Part shown: positions 20,241 through 31,032 of the stretch, piece by piece
Layout: each line of letters begins with the position of its first letter
Position numbering within the stretch: position 1 is the first letter of the stretch
Source: Pohlia nutans
Lineage: Eukaryota; Streptophyta; Bryopsida; Bryales; Mniaceae
Length of the DNA: 64,000 bases
Reading direction: 5' to 3'
NCBI GenBank assembly: GCA_022496805.1
Contig: CM040100.1
Span: 12,553,009-12,617,008, forward strand
Program-made: the position numbers and the translations under genes
Notes under the pieces: model-generated
What the model was told of the DNA's origin: nothing
What the model saw: only the letters and a program-made list of their open reading frames with translations
The model's database searches: none

Positions 20241-21875
20241 TGGAATCGACATAATTGGTAATTTCAGGAACATTTAAAGGACTTTGAAGGGACATATAAC
20301 AACAAGTAATACGGACATGCAAATTAAATTTTGATTAAATTTTATTTGATCATTTTGAATTTAGCAATTTAGTGATGTAGTTGCTGAAAGCGCGGGTGAG
20401 CAAATAAAGCCCCTGATGATGTTGTCATAGACCTTGCTAGAGCTTGGTTTAGAATGATGTAGAGATCTGAATATTTTGGTGGTCCCAATGATGTTCGATT
20501 GTTTCACTCAGATACCTGCTCCTCTGATATAGGCATTTTCTACAATCCAAGTTGCATCATTAATTAGCTCCACGAGAATATTCAAAACTCCTCATCAGTG
20601 GTGTTTTCGGGAATTAGTTTTAATCTTGTTGTTCATGAATATGTAGTTTCACAGTATTTACATTGCACAGACCTATTCCATTTTTGTGAAAAATCTCCTA
20701 AGCTATGAGCTACATCTCTTCAGGAAAGGCTTTGCACGTGTTGAGAGCTTTTCAAAATTCTCATGATTGATCAACTTCATGTCGGGTTGCACCCTTTTCA
20801 TGGGGTAAATTTTTACTGAATTCTTGACAAAATATCTCTTTGACAGTAATCATGTACAAACAATCACCAGATTTACAATTAAATACTACATCGATTGCTT
20901 CAGTAACGAAACAAAAACTCACTAAGGAGAAGCACCAAAAATTGACACTATAACTTGGAAACCGTGACATTGTTCTATAATGAAGACAAATTCTAGAGCA
21001 TGTCGAAATGAGGTCAACGTCGCAATTATGTGCTTCTACCAAAGTACTTGGACCAAATCCTTCAGTTGCCCAACTACATATGTAGTGACTAGAAATTTAC
21101 AAATGGCAAAGTATCATCATTCTTCTGTTGTTTTCACGAATGTTTTTGCTTATAAAGCACAATTCATATCGATTCATGATAATCTAATCTTGCATCATCT
21201 TTGTATCTTTGTGGAACTGCTTGGTTTTCCATAACTCACATTGATTGCAACTCTCTTCGAAGCTCATTGCAATGTGAACATTCCGTACATGGAGATGACA
21301 CAAGCCTTCACGATCAATTTTGACAACACAATCTGGAGTAGGCATGCAATGAGTAATCTCTTGATCTCTACTTGAATATTCATTTCTCTTGAAATCATCC
21401 ACAATTTGTAATGCCTAGTCAAGCAGTTTGCCACTGCCGTGGATCTTAAGATTTTGGACCAAAATCTAGATCCGGGAATTGATCTTCGATGACATTTCCC
21501 TCATTTTTTGCAGTTACATTTCTCCATCTTCATTAGCCCTAGTAATGTAACTATCATCTATTCATTCTAGAATCATCTTGGTACCAAAATGCGTGTATCA
21601 TATTTAAAGGTCTTTTTAAATAGAAGTCACCACAAGGAACACAACTGCTGAATGAAAGAGAAATCCTATATAAAGGTGTTTCAAACAAAAGTCTTCATAA
21701 GGAACACAACAACCCAATGAAAAAACAAGTTGCATGAGGTTAATGAAATACTCAATCTTCAGATAAGATATAATTAGATCATTTGGACCTGAGACATGAA
21801 AGTAGTGTTGGAAAAAAAGTGTTGAAACAAACCTACTCAATAGTAAACGATGCAATAGTGGCTTCCACCATGTCA

Positions 21876-23594
21876 TGGATTGATGTTGCAATCTGTTGTA
21901 CCACAAACACAACCAACATGTTTAGAACACACATGTAAACAACATAAAAACGCAACACACAAGTGAAGTGGATAAGTAATATGCATTTTGAACTCACCTA
22001 AGAGTAATTCTCCAGGGTATTCCTCTGGACAAGAAATACGCAAACATTTGAAAAATGATGCGGCTGTATCTTGGAAAGCACATAGCACTAGGTAAGCCAA
22101 TCGAGTAGGCTTTCCCCCGTGAGTAGTAGCTTTCTTCAAACATTGGATGTAGTGACGTATGACTCTCTTATGCTTGGAAAAGCTAAAAGAAACAGGAAAT
22201 GGAACACCACTGGCTAAAAGTGATATATTCAATAAGAGTCTACTCATTCTCCCATTGCCATCCACAAATGGATGAATCATCACAAATTCATATGACAACC
22301 ATGATGCTAAATAAAATGGATCCACACCTATAGTGCCAAATTGAGCATTAAAACTTAAAACCAAACTCTGCATACCCGATACGATATACTCTGGAGAAGT
22401 AAAAAGTTGGTTCCCAGCTGAAGAATGAGTTGTTCTATAGTTCCCGCCATCAGCGTCCACTCCGTCTTCTCTCATCATATCTTGCATGAGAATTTGATGT
22501 GCTTGTTTGATGATAATCTCAAAAAGGGGCTTAGAACACTCCACTAGTTCCTTCTTTAGAAACATGAAAGCCTTTGCATGTTGAATTGCCTCCTTTTTGG
22601 ACTCCATAGCTTCTCCACCACCAAGTTGATCTTCATGCTCCCCAATAAAAACTTTTCGACATAACTCGTATGTGTCCAAAAAATTCAACCCTTTACCTTC
22701 TATAAGAATAGAAAAATAAATGGAGCACAAGGTAGAGTGAACTACATGTTCCATTAGGATGACGGAAGCCTTACCACCAACCACAAGATTCTTCAAAGCC
22801 ATGTAAAATAACTCACAACGTTGAACGACAATAGGTGGCGCATCATCCTCCCAGGGAACTTGGGTATAGTTGCTTAAAGAGAGTTGAAACCTTCCCATCT
22901 GATTCACAACTGCTTCACTTCTGTGTAAAGTTTTTACAACTCAAAACATCAGTGTAGTGAATGACCCATAAACCAACACTTTAAGCTTTTCACGCAAATC
23001 TAGTACTAGTATAGAATTAAAAGCTTTCAATGAACAGATGTTGGAGATATTGTTGGTTTATAACACATGTCGGTTATTGGGTCATCCACCTTAGCATCAA
23101 AATTAACATGAACTAATAATTCCATTGAATGAAATACTGAAATAAAGATGAAGTAATAGTGGTAAATTAATTCGCACGCTTGCGACAGTATTCACTGTGA
23201 GGGACAAAAAACCAAACGAGGTAACTTACCCAGATGAGAAATACTCTTGAGACTTGTTCATAACCCAATGCCGGAAATAGTTATGATGGAAACTATTCTT
23301 TGACGGAATTTTTGCAAGTCGATCACCAATCTTAAATTTTTCTTCACATATCACACAATGGCCATCGTGACCACTTCCTAAACTCCTCCCCTCCCCTCCA
23401 CCACCAGCAACTCGCAGTTCCTTCCCTTCACTACCATTTTCCTGTAATTCCGAAACCGCATTCATAGAAGGACGATCAAAATTTTGGGAAATCGTTAGTT
23501 TCAAGACTCCAAGAGGAGGCACACCAACTCCACTGGCTACTGCAACTGCTACATGAATGTCATAAAAAAAATCACTTAGTCTATAATAAAACAT
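21876..23594 (-). CDS. Fic-domain (AMPylase-type) protein with degenerate RING-like exon
   Basis: Two exons are supported. The upstream exon ends at 23230 with a GTAAGT donor; it is open from 23594, and its true start was not found. The second exon is 22920-21998, acceptor TTTACACAG. The exons join in phase (2+1 bases). The second exon holds the Fic motif HPFVDGNGRMSR, the upstream GNYRTT segment, and SILIEG, which fits the [S/T]xxxE[G/N] inhibitory helix placed N-terminal to Fic motifs in class II Fic proteins such as FICD. Fic enzymes transfer AMP from ATP to hydroxyls of target proteins; the inhibitory glutamate blocks this or supports reversal. The first exon encodes CVICEEKF..GDRLAKIPSK, which resembles RING-H2 fingers but lacks several zinc ligands. 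A short last exon after 21896 would end with a TGA near 21876. The 5' end is incomplete. Confidence 0.8.
23230..23360 (-). other. Degenerate RING-H2-like segment
   Basis: The segment reads CVICEEKFKIGDRLAKIPSK and then SFHHNYFRHWV. In active RING-H2 fingers the Ser after Pro, the Asn before SFH and the Tyr after HHN are normally Cys, His and Cys. The first CxxC pair and the FH are kept. Zinc binding and E3 activity are therefore doubtful. Confidence 0.6.
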
Positions 23595-23929
23595 AGCCTT
23601 TCAGGTATCAAAATTGAAAAGAATATCCTAAACCTTCATTTCTTGAGAACCCAATTGAGAACATGGTCCAAAAGTGTTTACCTTCTCTTTGACGATGGTG
23701 GATTTTCTGATCTTCAGATCCATAAGACTACTGTCCATAATAAGTTAGCAATCCAACTAGGTCACAGTACCAATTTAATCCGCAGAGTGTAAATCTTCCA
23801 GTTTTCAAATTACAAACCCTAACCCTAAGTCTACATTTTATGTTTTCTACTTGATGATTGAAAGCCTTTGATTTGTGAAGAGAGCAGCAATGCACACAGT
23901 GCCAATCCAGATGAAAACCAGAATCCACT

Positions 23930-24600
23930 TCACGATCAAAGCTAGAGAGAGCTCTCCTAGCCCCTGAGATTAGTACTTATACCCAAAGTGACTTTCAGTT
24001 CTCCATACTAAGAACTAGAGTCCCAAACTATTAATAGTTAAAGAACTTCTAGTCTTTTACTTTAGTCTAATTTTTTACTTCAAATCTCTTCATAGAATTT
24101 ACTATTTTGAACCACGCACAAGGTATTCTATGCCTTTTACTTCATTTCTATTCATAAAACTTATTATTAACCAATCAAAAGGAATTACATCTTTTACTTC
24201 AAATTAGGAGATTCACTCCACTATATAGATAGAAACTCCGACCCTTCTACAAGGCCGGCGTGAATATAGAAGAATATGTGAAGACTCATTTGAAGTAATG
24301 ACATTAAAAAAATTAAAAACGGTCCTAAAATTTGAATTGCTTTTACTCTTGGTAGTTTGGGTATTTCCCACTACGGAAACTGCCAATTTTCTATAGCATG
24401 TTCTATATGATGTTAGGTACATGTGTACCAAAATTTGTATAATTCGGTTGACTACCGTAGTGAATCTAATTTCGAAACCATACAGGGTTGATTCGAACGT
24501 TTGGGGGTAGATCATCAAAAATTTAGAAAACTATGTGAGATAAAAAAAATAGAGTCAATTTCAGTCGTTGAAGATAAAGTTTATAATTTTATTAAACCTA
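23930..24600. other. Upstream region of the Fic gene
   Basis: AT-rich with no gene seen. It presumably contains the promoter and 5' leader of the minus-strand Fic gene. A possible short first exon (ATG at 23721) does not join in phase with the RING-like exon, so it is not called. Confidence 0.4.
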
Positions 24601-24601
24601 C

Positions 24602-24720
24602 TACTAGTAGAAAAGGTGGCACAACCAAGGGAGATGCCCAGGCAAGTAGTGCCCAATTCCACGCATGCATAGTGATTTTGCCTGAGCATTTCCTTGGGAG
24701 CGCCACCTTTTCTACTAGTG
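24602..24720. mobile_element. CACTA-type MITE, copy 2 (119 bp)
   Basis: The right end is the inverse of CACTAGTAGAAAAGGTGG and the left end is TACTAGTAGAAAAGGTGG (one change). TAC lies on both sides (24599-24601 and 24721-24723), a 3-bp target duplication typical of CACTA elements. The arms pair through most of the element (CCAAGGGAGATGCCCAGGC with GCCTGAGCATTTCCTTGGG). Confidence 0.85.
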
Positions 24721-24863
24721 TACGATAGCATTGGTAGTATGACTCATACATGATTATATATAAAACAAGATGGTAAATATTAATTCCTTAATTTAAATTT
24801 CTAATAGAAATAAAATAAGGTCATATGACACATAGGATCCCTCCTAAAAGAGTATCATAGGAA

Positions 24864-25775
24864 ACACGCAATTCGCTATTTATGCACTTGGCCAAGTGCG
24901 CTCATTTCATAAGCATATTTGACTTTAAAAAAAATTGGTTAAAAAGTTCTCTAAAAAAAATCAATGTTGTCTTTCTACAATCACTTCTATTGTAAACAAA
25001 TAATTATTTTAATTATTTTTTATTCTTATCTTTTATCTTATCTTTTATCTTTTTAATTTTTTATTTTTTATCTATCTTGATTTCTTTCTTGTCTTCTTTC
25101 ACTTGTCTTCTTCTTGTCTTTCTTATTGTCTTTGTTTTTGTCTTTGTTTTTGTCTTCCTTCTTGTCTTTCTTTTTCTTCTACTTTTTCTTTAGGTGCGGC
25201 TGCTGAACCTTAAAAAACGGGAGCAGAGGAAAAAAAAAAAGTACTTCATTTGTACTTTATTTGGCCGTGGAGTGCTACTGAAACCTAAATGGCGGCCAAA
25301 AAATATTAAAAATTAAAAAGAATTGGGTTGAAAATTTTCTATTTTTAGCCAATGGGGTGCGCTACCGCGCACCCAAAGACCCTCCCATCTCTTTTCTCCC
25401 TCTTCATCTCCCTCTCCTCATATATATAGGGGAGAAGAGATAGGGGAGGGAGAGGGAGTGGGAGATTGAATAGGAGAGACCTTCTCCTCTCCCCTATATA
25501 TATGAGGAGAGGGGAGGGAGATGAAGATGGAGATGGAGGAGATGGGAGGATCTTTGGGTGCGTGGCCACACACCCCAACAGCTAAAAATAGAAAAGCATA
25601 TATATTTTTGGGCGGCTGCAGTGTACAGTTCAGTAGTACGCCACGAGCAAATAAAGTAAGTTTAGTTTTTTTTTTTTTTTTTTTTTTTTGCGGCTACCAT
25701 TTAGGGTTCAGCAATATTGTTGTTGTACTACTTATTTGGCCGTGGGGTGCTGCTGAACCCTAAATGGCGGCCGAA

Positions 25776-25829
<54 letters not shown>

Positions 25830-26152
25830 AATCTATTGCTTACATTGTTTAAGGTTCAGCAGCCACAGCTGAAGAAAAAGTAGAAAAAAAAAAAGACAAG
25901 AAGGAAGACAAAAACGAAGACAAGAAGAAAGACAAGAGGAAGACAAGAAAGAAGACAAGAAAGAAATCAAGATAAAAAAGAAAAGATAAAAGAAAAGATA
26001 AAGATAAGAATAAAAATAACTAAAATAATTGTTTGTTTAAAATGTAAGGGAAGACAATAATCGTCTGTTTTTAAAAAAAAAAAGATTAGACAAAATATTT
26101 TATGCGCTTGGGACCAAGTGTATGGCCAAGTGCATAAATAGCGAATTGTGTG
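24864..26152. mobile_element. Large fold-back element (~1.29 kb)
   Basis: The termini are inverted: ACACGCAATTCGCTATTTATG on the left, and CATAAATAGCGAATTGTGTG on the right. Long arms follow, including pyrimidine-rich TTGTCTT repeats (25025-25190) pairing with purine-rich AAGACAA repeats (25880-26000), and a centre near 25460 with CCCCTATATATATGAGGAG. Two direct copies of TATTTGGCCGTGGRGTGCT..AAATGGCGGCC occur at 25257 and 25733. An (AAT)n tract (25775-25822) and a poly-T run (25663-25690) interrupt the right arm. No coding region; superfamily unassigned. Confidence 0.75.
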
Positions 26153-27710
26153 TTAGAATCAGTAGAATAATTAGTCTGTGAATTAATTGGATGAAAAAGG
26201 TCTGATTTTTGTCATCGGTGCACCTATCATCATGCAAATTTAAAATTTTGGAAAGTGAATATAGTTTTCTTTTAACTCAAAAGTTTGAACCATACTTTGA
26301 ATTAAAGACTTTATCCATCAAAATTTCAACAATTTTGGTTATAAATCAATAAAAAAACCAACGAGAAGTAAATTTTCATGCATAGGGTTCTATTTTTTAT
26401 TTTTTATTTTTTAAGTTAAAAAATGACTCTTGTAAATAAAACTAAAACTCTTTGGGGTTCAAATGTTCTTCTTATGTAATATTTGTTTAACCACATTTTG
26501 GCCACGTCAACTGGATTTTTTTATGGAAAAATTTTAAGATTTTTTTTAAAATTTAAAATTTTTTTTAGTTATGTTTTTTATTTTTTATTTTTGCATGGGA
26601 GTTTGGCTGAGTTAATGGCCTTTTGGAGGCCTGAATTTTTTTGTAATGATTGGTCAATCAAATTCATGTGTTTGGGTCATGTCACTAGTAGAAAAGTCAT
26701 ACATGGACTCCAACGAATGGCGTAGCTTCCAAGCAACTTGGGTAGCCTTTGCCTAATAATTAGTTAAAGTGCAAAAATCAATTAGGCAACACAAAAATCT
26801 ATACATTAAGATAGGTTGTTTGTTTGTTTGTTTTGTTTCGTTTTGTTTGTTACGTTGAGATCTCTCCAACCGTGTGCCCCCAAATCTTGTTCTTAGTACC
26901 GTCAAAAAGCTCTCAGCAAGGAGGGGTGCACGAAGTTAGACTCGTCGCGGTCGGACCTATGGTGTGAAAGTTATAACTTTGAATTTCATCGTGAATAAAT
27001 TGAATTAAATTACAAAAAATGGAATAAGGGGGTTTTTGATGTCATTTTTAGCATTGTTAGAAAGCTCTTGACAAGTAGGGTGTATCAAAGTTGTTTCGTA
27101 GCTTTTGAACCTACATTGCAAAAGTTATGGATTTTTAATCAAATTCTATCACCATAAATTGAATTAAATTATGAATAAAGCAAAAGCAAAAGCACACTGA
27201 ACACGGGGAACACACATGAATATAGTAAGCACGAGAATGCATGGAAATATGGGATCACGGAACATCTAGGCCAACTACACATGGCTGCACTAGTGATATA
27301 TTAAAATCGAGGAGTAACATATAAAATAATAATATTAAAACTATTGGGTTTTTTTTTTAAAAGGTGGGTAATCTAGGTCAGTAATTTTCCAAATTTTAGG
27401 CACCCTTTTAATTATTTATTTTATGACCAAGTTGCTGGGAGGCCACGGTAGTCTCTGAACACTAGTTTGGTGCTAATATAGGCATTAGGTTGCATGCTCT
27501 GACACTATTCCTTAGTGCCCTAAAATCACCCTTCCTATTAGTGTGTGCACCTAGCACAATAGCATCCTACATAGTTGATTGAAATTTTTTGTTACATGTA
27601 TCAACTCAACTTTGTTGTTTATATGTTTTTAAAATTTTATGAATTTGTATGTTTTTTCAAAATACGTGTGATGAATTTATTTAATTATTTTTGAAAGTCA
27701 ATCATTTTAA
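26153..27710. other. Intergenic AT-rich stretch
   Basis: No gene seen. It contains a CACTAGTAGAAAAG motif at 26683 that resembles a CACTA end, without a matching partner, and the diverged repeat at 26491-26690. The rest shows nothing I can identify. Confidence 0.5.
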
Positions 27711-28234
27711 CCCCTAAATGACAAAGGGGTAAAGGGTAAAACCTAGGTGTGTTATAAAATGTTACTTCTGCAACTTTGATGAAGTTTGGTCCAAAAGGGG
27801 AAATGAGAAGTATGAAGTTTAATAATTATCCATACATTCAAATTTCAAAAAAATGTTTAGATACTCATTTAATAAATTTAGAAGCATTTATTTTTGAATA
27901 TTTACCAAAATTAATAGTTCTATTTTTAGAAATTAAAATATGGTATGATTGGTTGAACTAGATATTATATTCTAAAATTTCAAAAAGCAAAATTTTCAAA
28001 GGAGAGAACATCATTACTTTCCCGAAAATAGTATGTTTTATAACACTAGGCCAAATTCTCCTCGGTGGATTTTGTTTTTTTAACTTGGATTGACATGATT
28101 CAAATTGGATTGGAAAGTAGACTTGATTTCCTATTTGAATATATATATATATATATATATATTTTTTATAATTTGTTTTTATCCTAGGCAGCCTGTAAAA
28201 TAGACCATAAAATAGTTGTTTGATCACTTAGGGG
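27711..28234. mobile_element. TTAA-flanked element, piggyBac-like (524 bp), subfamily A
   Basis: The ends are CCCCTAAATGA and the inverse of CCCCTAAGTGA, with perfect TTAA on both sides (27707-27710 and 28235-28238). It is homologous over most of its length to 56947-57434, sharing GTGTTATAA, AACATCATTACTTTCC, TAACACTA, AACTTGGATTG and TTGGAAAGTAGACTTGAT in order. The right part has an (AT)n tract at 28140-28160. No transposase. Confidence 0.8.
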
Positions 28235-28373
28235 TTAAACGCCTTACCCTTAGATTCATTACATGAATGATATTCATGCTCAATAATCTTTCGAGGGTCC
28301 AAATTAGGTCCTTCTATCTGAGTGAAAATATCAGAATCACTCGAGGTAAACATTATTACTATCCATATATTAA

Positions 28374-28915
28374 CCCTTTAACGTCTCGAGTCAACACCAA
28401 TTTCAAAAATGTGTTATAATTTATTTTATGAATAAAAAAAATGGAGTTGATGTACAAAATTAAGTTGTAAATGTCAATGTGATGATCACATCTGTACGAT
28501 TGGATTAATCATATTTTGTATTAATAAATTGTAATTAAATTTTCAAGATTTTCTTTTGAAATTCAATTAAAAATCTCAAATTAACCAAAAAAATTTAAAA
28601 ATTGTTGTAATGAATTTGGAATTACATGCACTATGAGATGGTATGATTTTCATTATTGATACTACTTATTTTGGAAAATCATGTTTAAAGTCTCACTTTC
28701 TGAACTAAGAAAGAAACTTGACGTAAACCAATTTTGTTATTTAAAAAAAATCACAATATCTTACTATGAAGAGCCATACTATACAAATGATAGTCAACTA
28801 GTACAAGAACCAAGGAGAATTTGAATGAATGAAAACTGTTCATATGTGTAGTTAAGAGAATAATTTGAATAATTATGTTCATCGTTCACCATGTGAACAC
28901 AAGCGCGTCAAAGGG
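28374..28915. mobile_element. TTAA-flanked element, piggyBac-like (542 bp)
   Basis: The left end is CCCTTTAACGTC and the right end is the inverse of CCCTTTGACGCG, with perfect TTAA on both sides (28370-28373 and 28916-28919). It lies 136 bp from the preceding TTAA element. Non-coding. Confidence 0.65.
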
Positions 28916-29533
28916 TTAACAATTCTACCTCATATTCCAAAAATACACCAACCCTTTTTTTTTGAGCTTGTAATGCGAAATCGCACCAATAAAAACCCAT
29001 CTAACTACAAAACGACCAAAACCTCAATATTAAATCACCAAAATATCTTCAAATTTCTATAAAATATGAGATGAAATTGCCATATTTAGATGAAAATAAC
29101 ATTAAAATGTGGATGGAAAGGATTCTCTATCCAAAATATGAATGAATGTAGAAATATGTGGTTCTACCATATTATTTCGTGTCCCCAGTTTTTATTAGCA
29201 CTCTTTGAAAAATGGTTACAACATACGTTTGTGTTCTAGAATGTACGTCAGCAGTACATGAGGACGGGATTGAGTGCTGGGTGGTAATGGGCAGTGGCAG
29301 AAGAACCGCAAGCCAGGTGCGTCGTCGGTCATCGTCTCTCTCGCCAAACCATTCTTTTCCCCAAAAAAATAATAAGCCCGAATTGCAAAACTGCCGCAGC
29401 AGCAAAAGCCAGGGCGGCACGCCAAGCCAAGCTCATCACCTCCATCGCTGGCGCTCTCTCTTGCTCTTTCTTTCTCCTCGGCTTCACTTCGATGATCTCC
29501 GGCTGCACTCTTCTTCCGCCTTCGCTCCCTTGT

Positions 29534-29548
29534 AGAACCTTCTAGAAC
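29534..29548 (+). promoter_or_regulatory. Perfect heat-shock element near the BAG6-like gene start
   Basis: The sequence AGAACCTTCTAGAAC is three contiguous inverted 5-bp modules (nGAAn, nTTCn, nGAAn). It lies in the C/T-rich, GC-elevated 5' region (29300-29640) where the BAG6-like transcript probably begins. Heat-shock factors bind such arrays. Position relative to the start site is not known. Confidence 0.6.
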
Positions 29549-29744
29549 CTCCGCTGCCAACAAACACCGTCCAAACGGAGCACCACCACTCCTTCCCTCT
29601 TTGTATGTCCCAGCACCAGGTACGCATCATCATCGCCGCCGTCCTCCTTTCGTCATTGAGGTTTTGAATCGCGATTCCGTTTTGTTCTTTCGTTCTTTCT
29701 TGCGGTTTTTAGTGGTTAGGGTAATGATTTCGACAATTCTGTTT

Positions 29745-30290
29745 CGCCGACCTTAAAAATTTATTTGCCCTAGCGGGAGAGAATGGAAGAGGCATATGTC
29801 TTAGGGCGTCGTTTTTCGTTTCTTTCACTGCCTGGATCGAGGACATAGGTAGCCAGATCCTGGTAAGCGGAATTTTGTTGAATTTTGACGGGGAGGGATA
29901 TCGGAATTATGTAAATATTTTTTTGCCCTAGGAGCGAGGCGTTCTGTTGAAAGACGTCATTTCGTTTGTTGCGTTGGATCGAGGAAACCAGATCCTGGTG
30001 AGAGTAGTCTCGTAATTTACTAGTAATTTTATTGAATTTGTAGGGATATGGAATGGCAGTTTCGTTTCGGAGTTCTCTGTCGCCGACCTTGGTTTTTGTT
30101 TAAATTTTTTTGACCTAGGAGGGAGGTCGAGAAGAGAGGGGAGAGGCACTTTGTATTGTGTGTGATAGGGCGTTATTTCATTTAATTTACTGTGGCACTC
30201 GTGTTGCGCCGGATCGGTAATTAGATCCTGGTAAGCGAGCAGTCTTGTAATTGACTGTTGCTCGGAGTGAGTTTGTTGAATTTGCACGAC
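29745..30290 (+). repeat. Three diverged tandem units in the BAG6-like 5' leader/intron
   Basis: Each unit has a TTTG(C/A)CCTAG motif, a GGGCGTC-like block, a GGATCG segment and ends with AGATCCTG followed by GTAAGC, GTGAGA or GTAAGC (splice-donor-like GT at 29865, 29998 and 30231). Confidence 0.7.
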
Positions 30291-31032
30291 GGATTCTAGT
30301 TTTTCAGTGTTTGCAATTTTATATGAAATGGACAGTTGAAATTGGCTATTGCAATTGCAAGTTGAGATATTTGGAGGTACATCCCGCTGGCTAGGATACT
30401 GCCCTAACCGCTTTTTTATTTTTCGATTCCCTGTGATGCAATTGAGTTCTTGCGGTGGATTTTGGTTGATCTTTGGGCCGAGAACAGCAATGGTTTAAGG
30501 TCGTCTTAGGGATTGATTATTTTAATTCTGCCATATGCGCGTTTGTTTAGGATATTATTATGTAATAAGGAAATGTAGAGAGACGTTCAAGACTGAAGGT
30601 ATTTCTTGATTGAATTTCTTTGTAATCGCTTGTAGTCTTTCCGCCAGCTCTTCACCCGGCTGAGCAGTTAGTTTTCAGTTGACTTTGATGACGCGGGAAC
30701 CAGTTGTTACAAAATATTGCTTGTTTAGGTTATCGGGCGCGGTAGTTATCCTACGTTATTACTTGTGTACCCAAGGGCATCGCGTCTCTTGCTGACGCAC
30801 GGCTTGTTATTTTTTGAGGTGACGTCTGGTGTGCTGTCAGGTCTATTTGACCTTTTGAGATTAAGAATGTATCTTGAGGGTTCAAGAACGGAAGCACTTT
30901 CGCAGAATATGTTTGCAATCCACATAATTGGATTTGCATTTATCATGTGAGATACTCATTTATCATGGTTAGCTGTTTGACAGGGCCTGCCTTTTCTTTG
31001 TCCGTGCTCGCCTATAAGTGCTGTCGAGATCC

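Larger units (their letters stand above)
16659..21875. other. Intergenic region between ARO and the Fic gene
   Basis: No gene recognised. It holds the 3' flank of ARO, a TTAA-flanked element (17166-17576), a ~41-bp tandem duplication (17298-17379, TTGGTTTGATCACCA units), an (ATT)n tract, a TTAA-ended fragment starting at 18545 and a long (TA)n tract. Short open frames here are scattered and without family resemblance. Confidence 0.6.

Noticed and set aside
26683..27295. CACTA element with ends at 26683 and 27295
   Set aside because: Only the outer CACTAGT is inverted. The flanks (TGT and ATA) do not match, and the inner ends do not pair.
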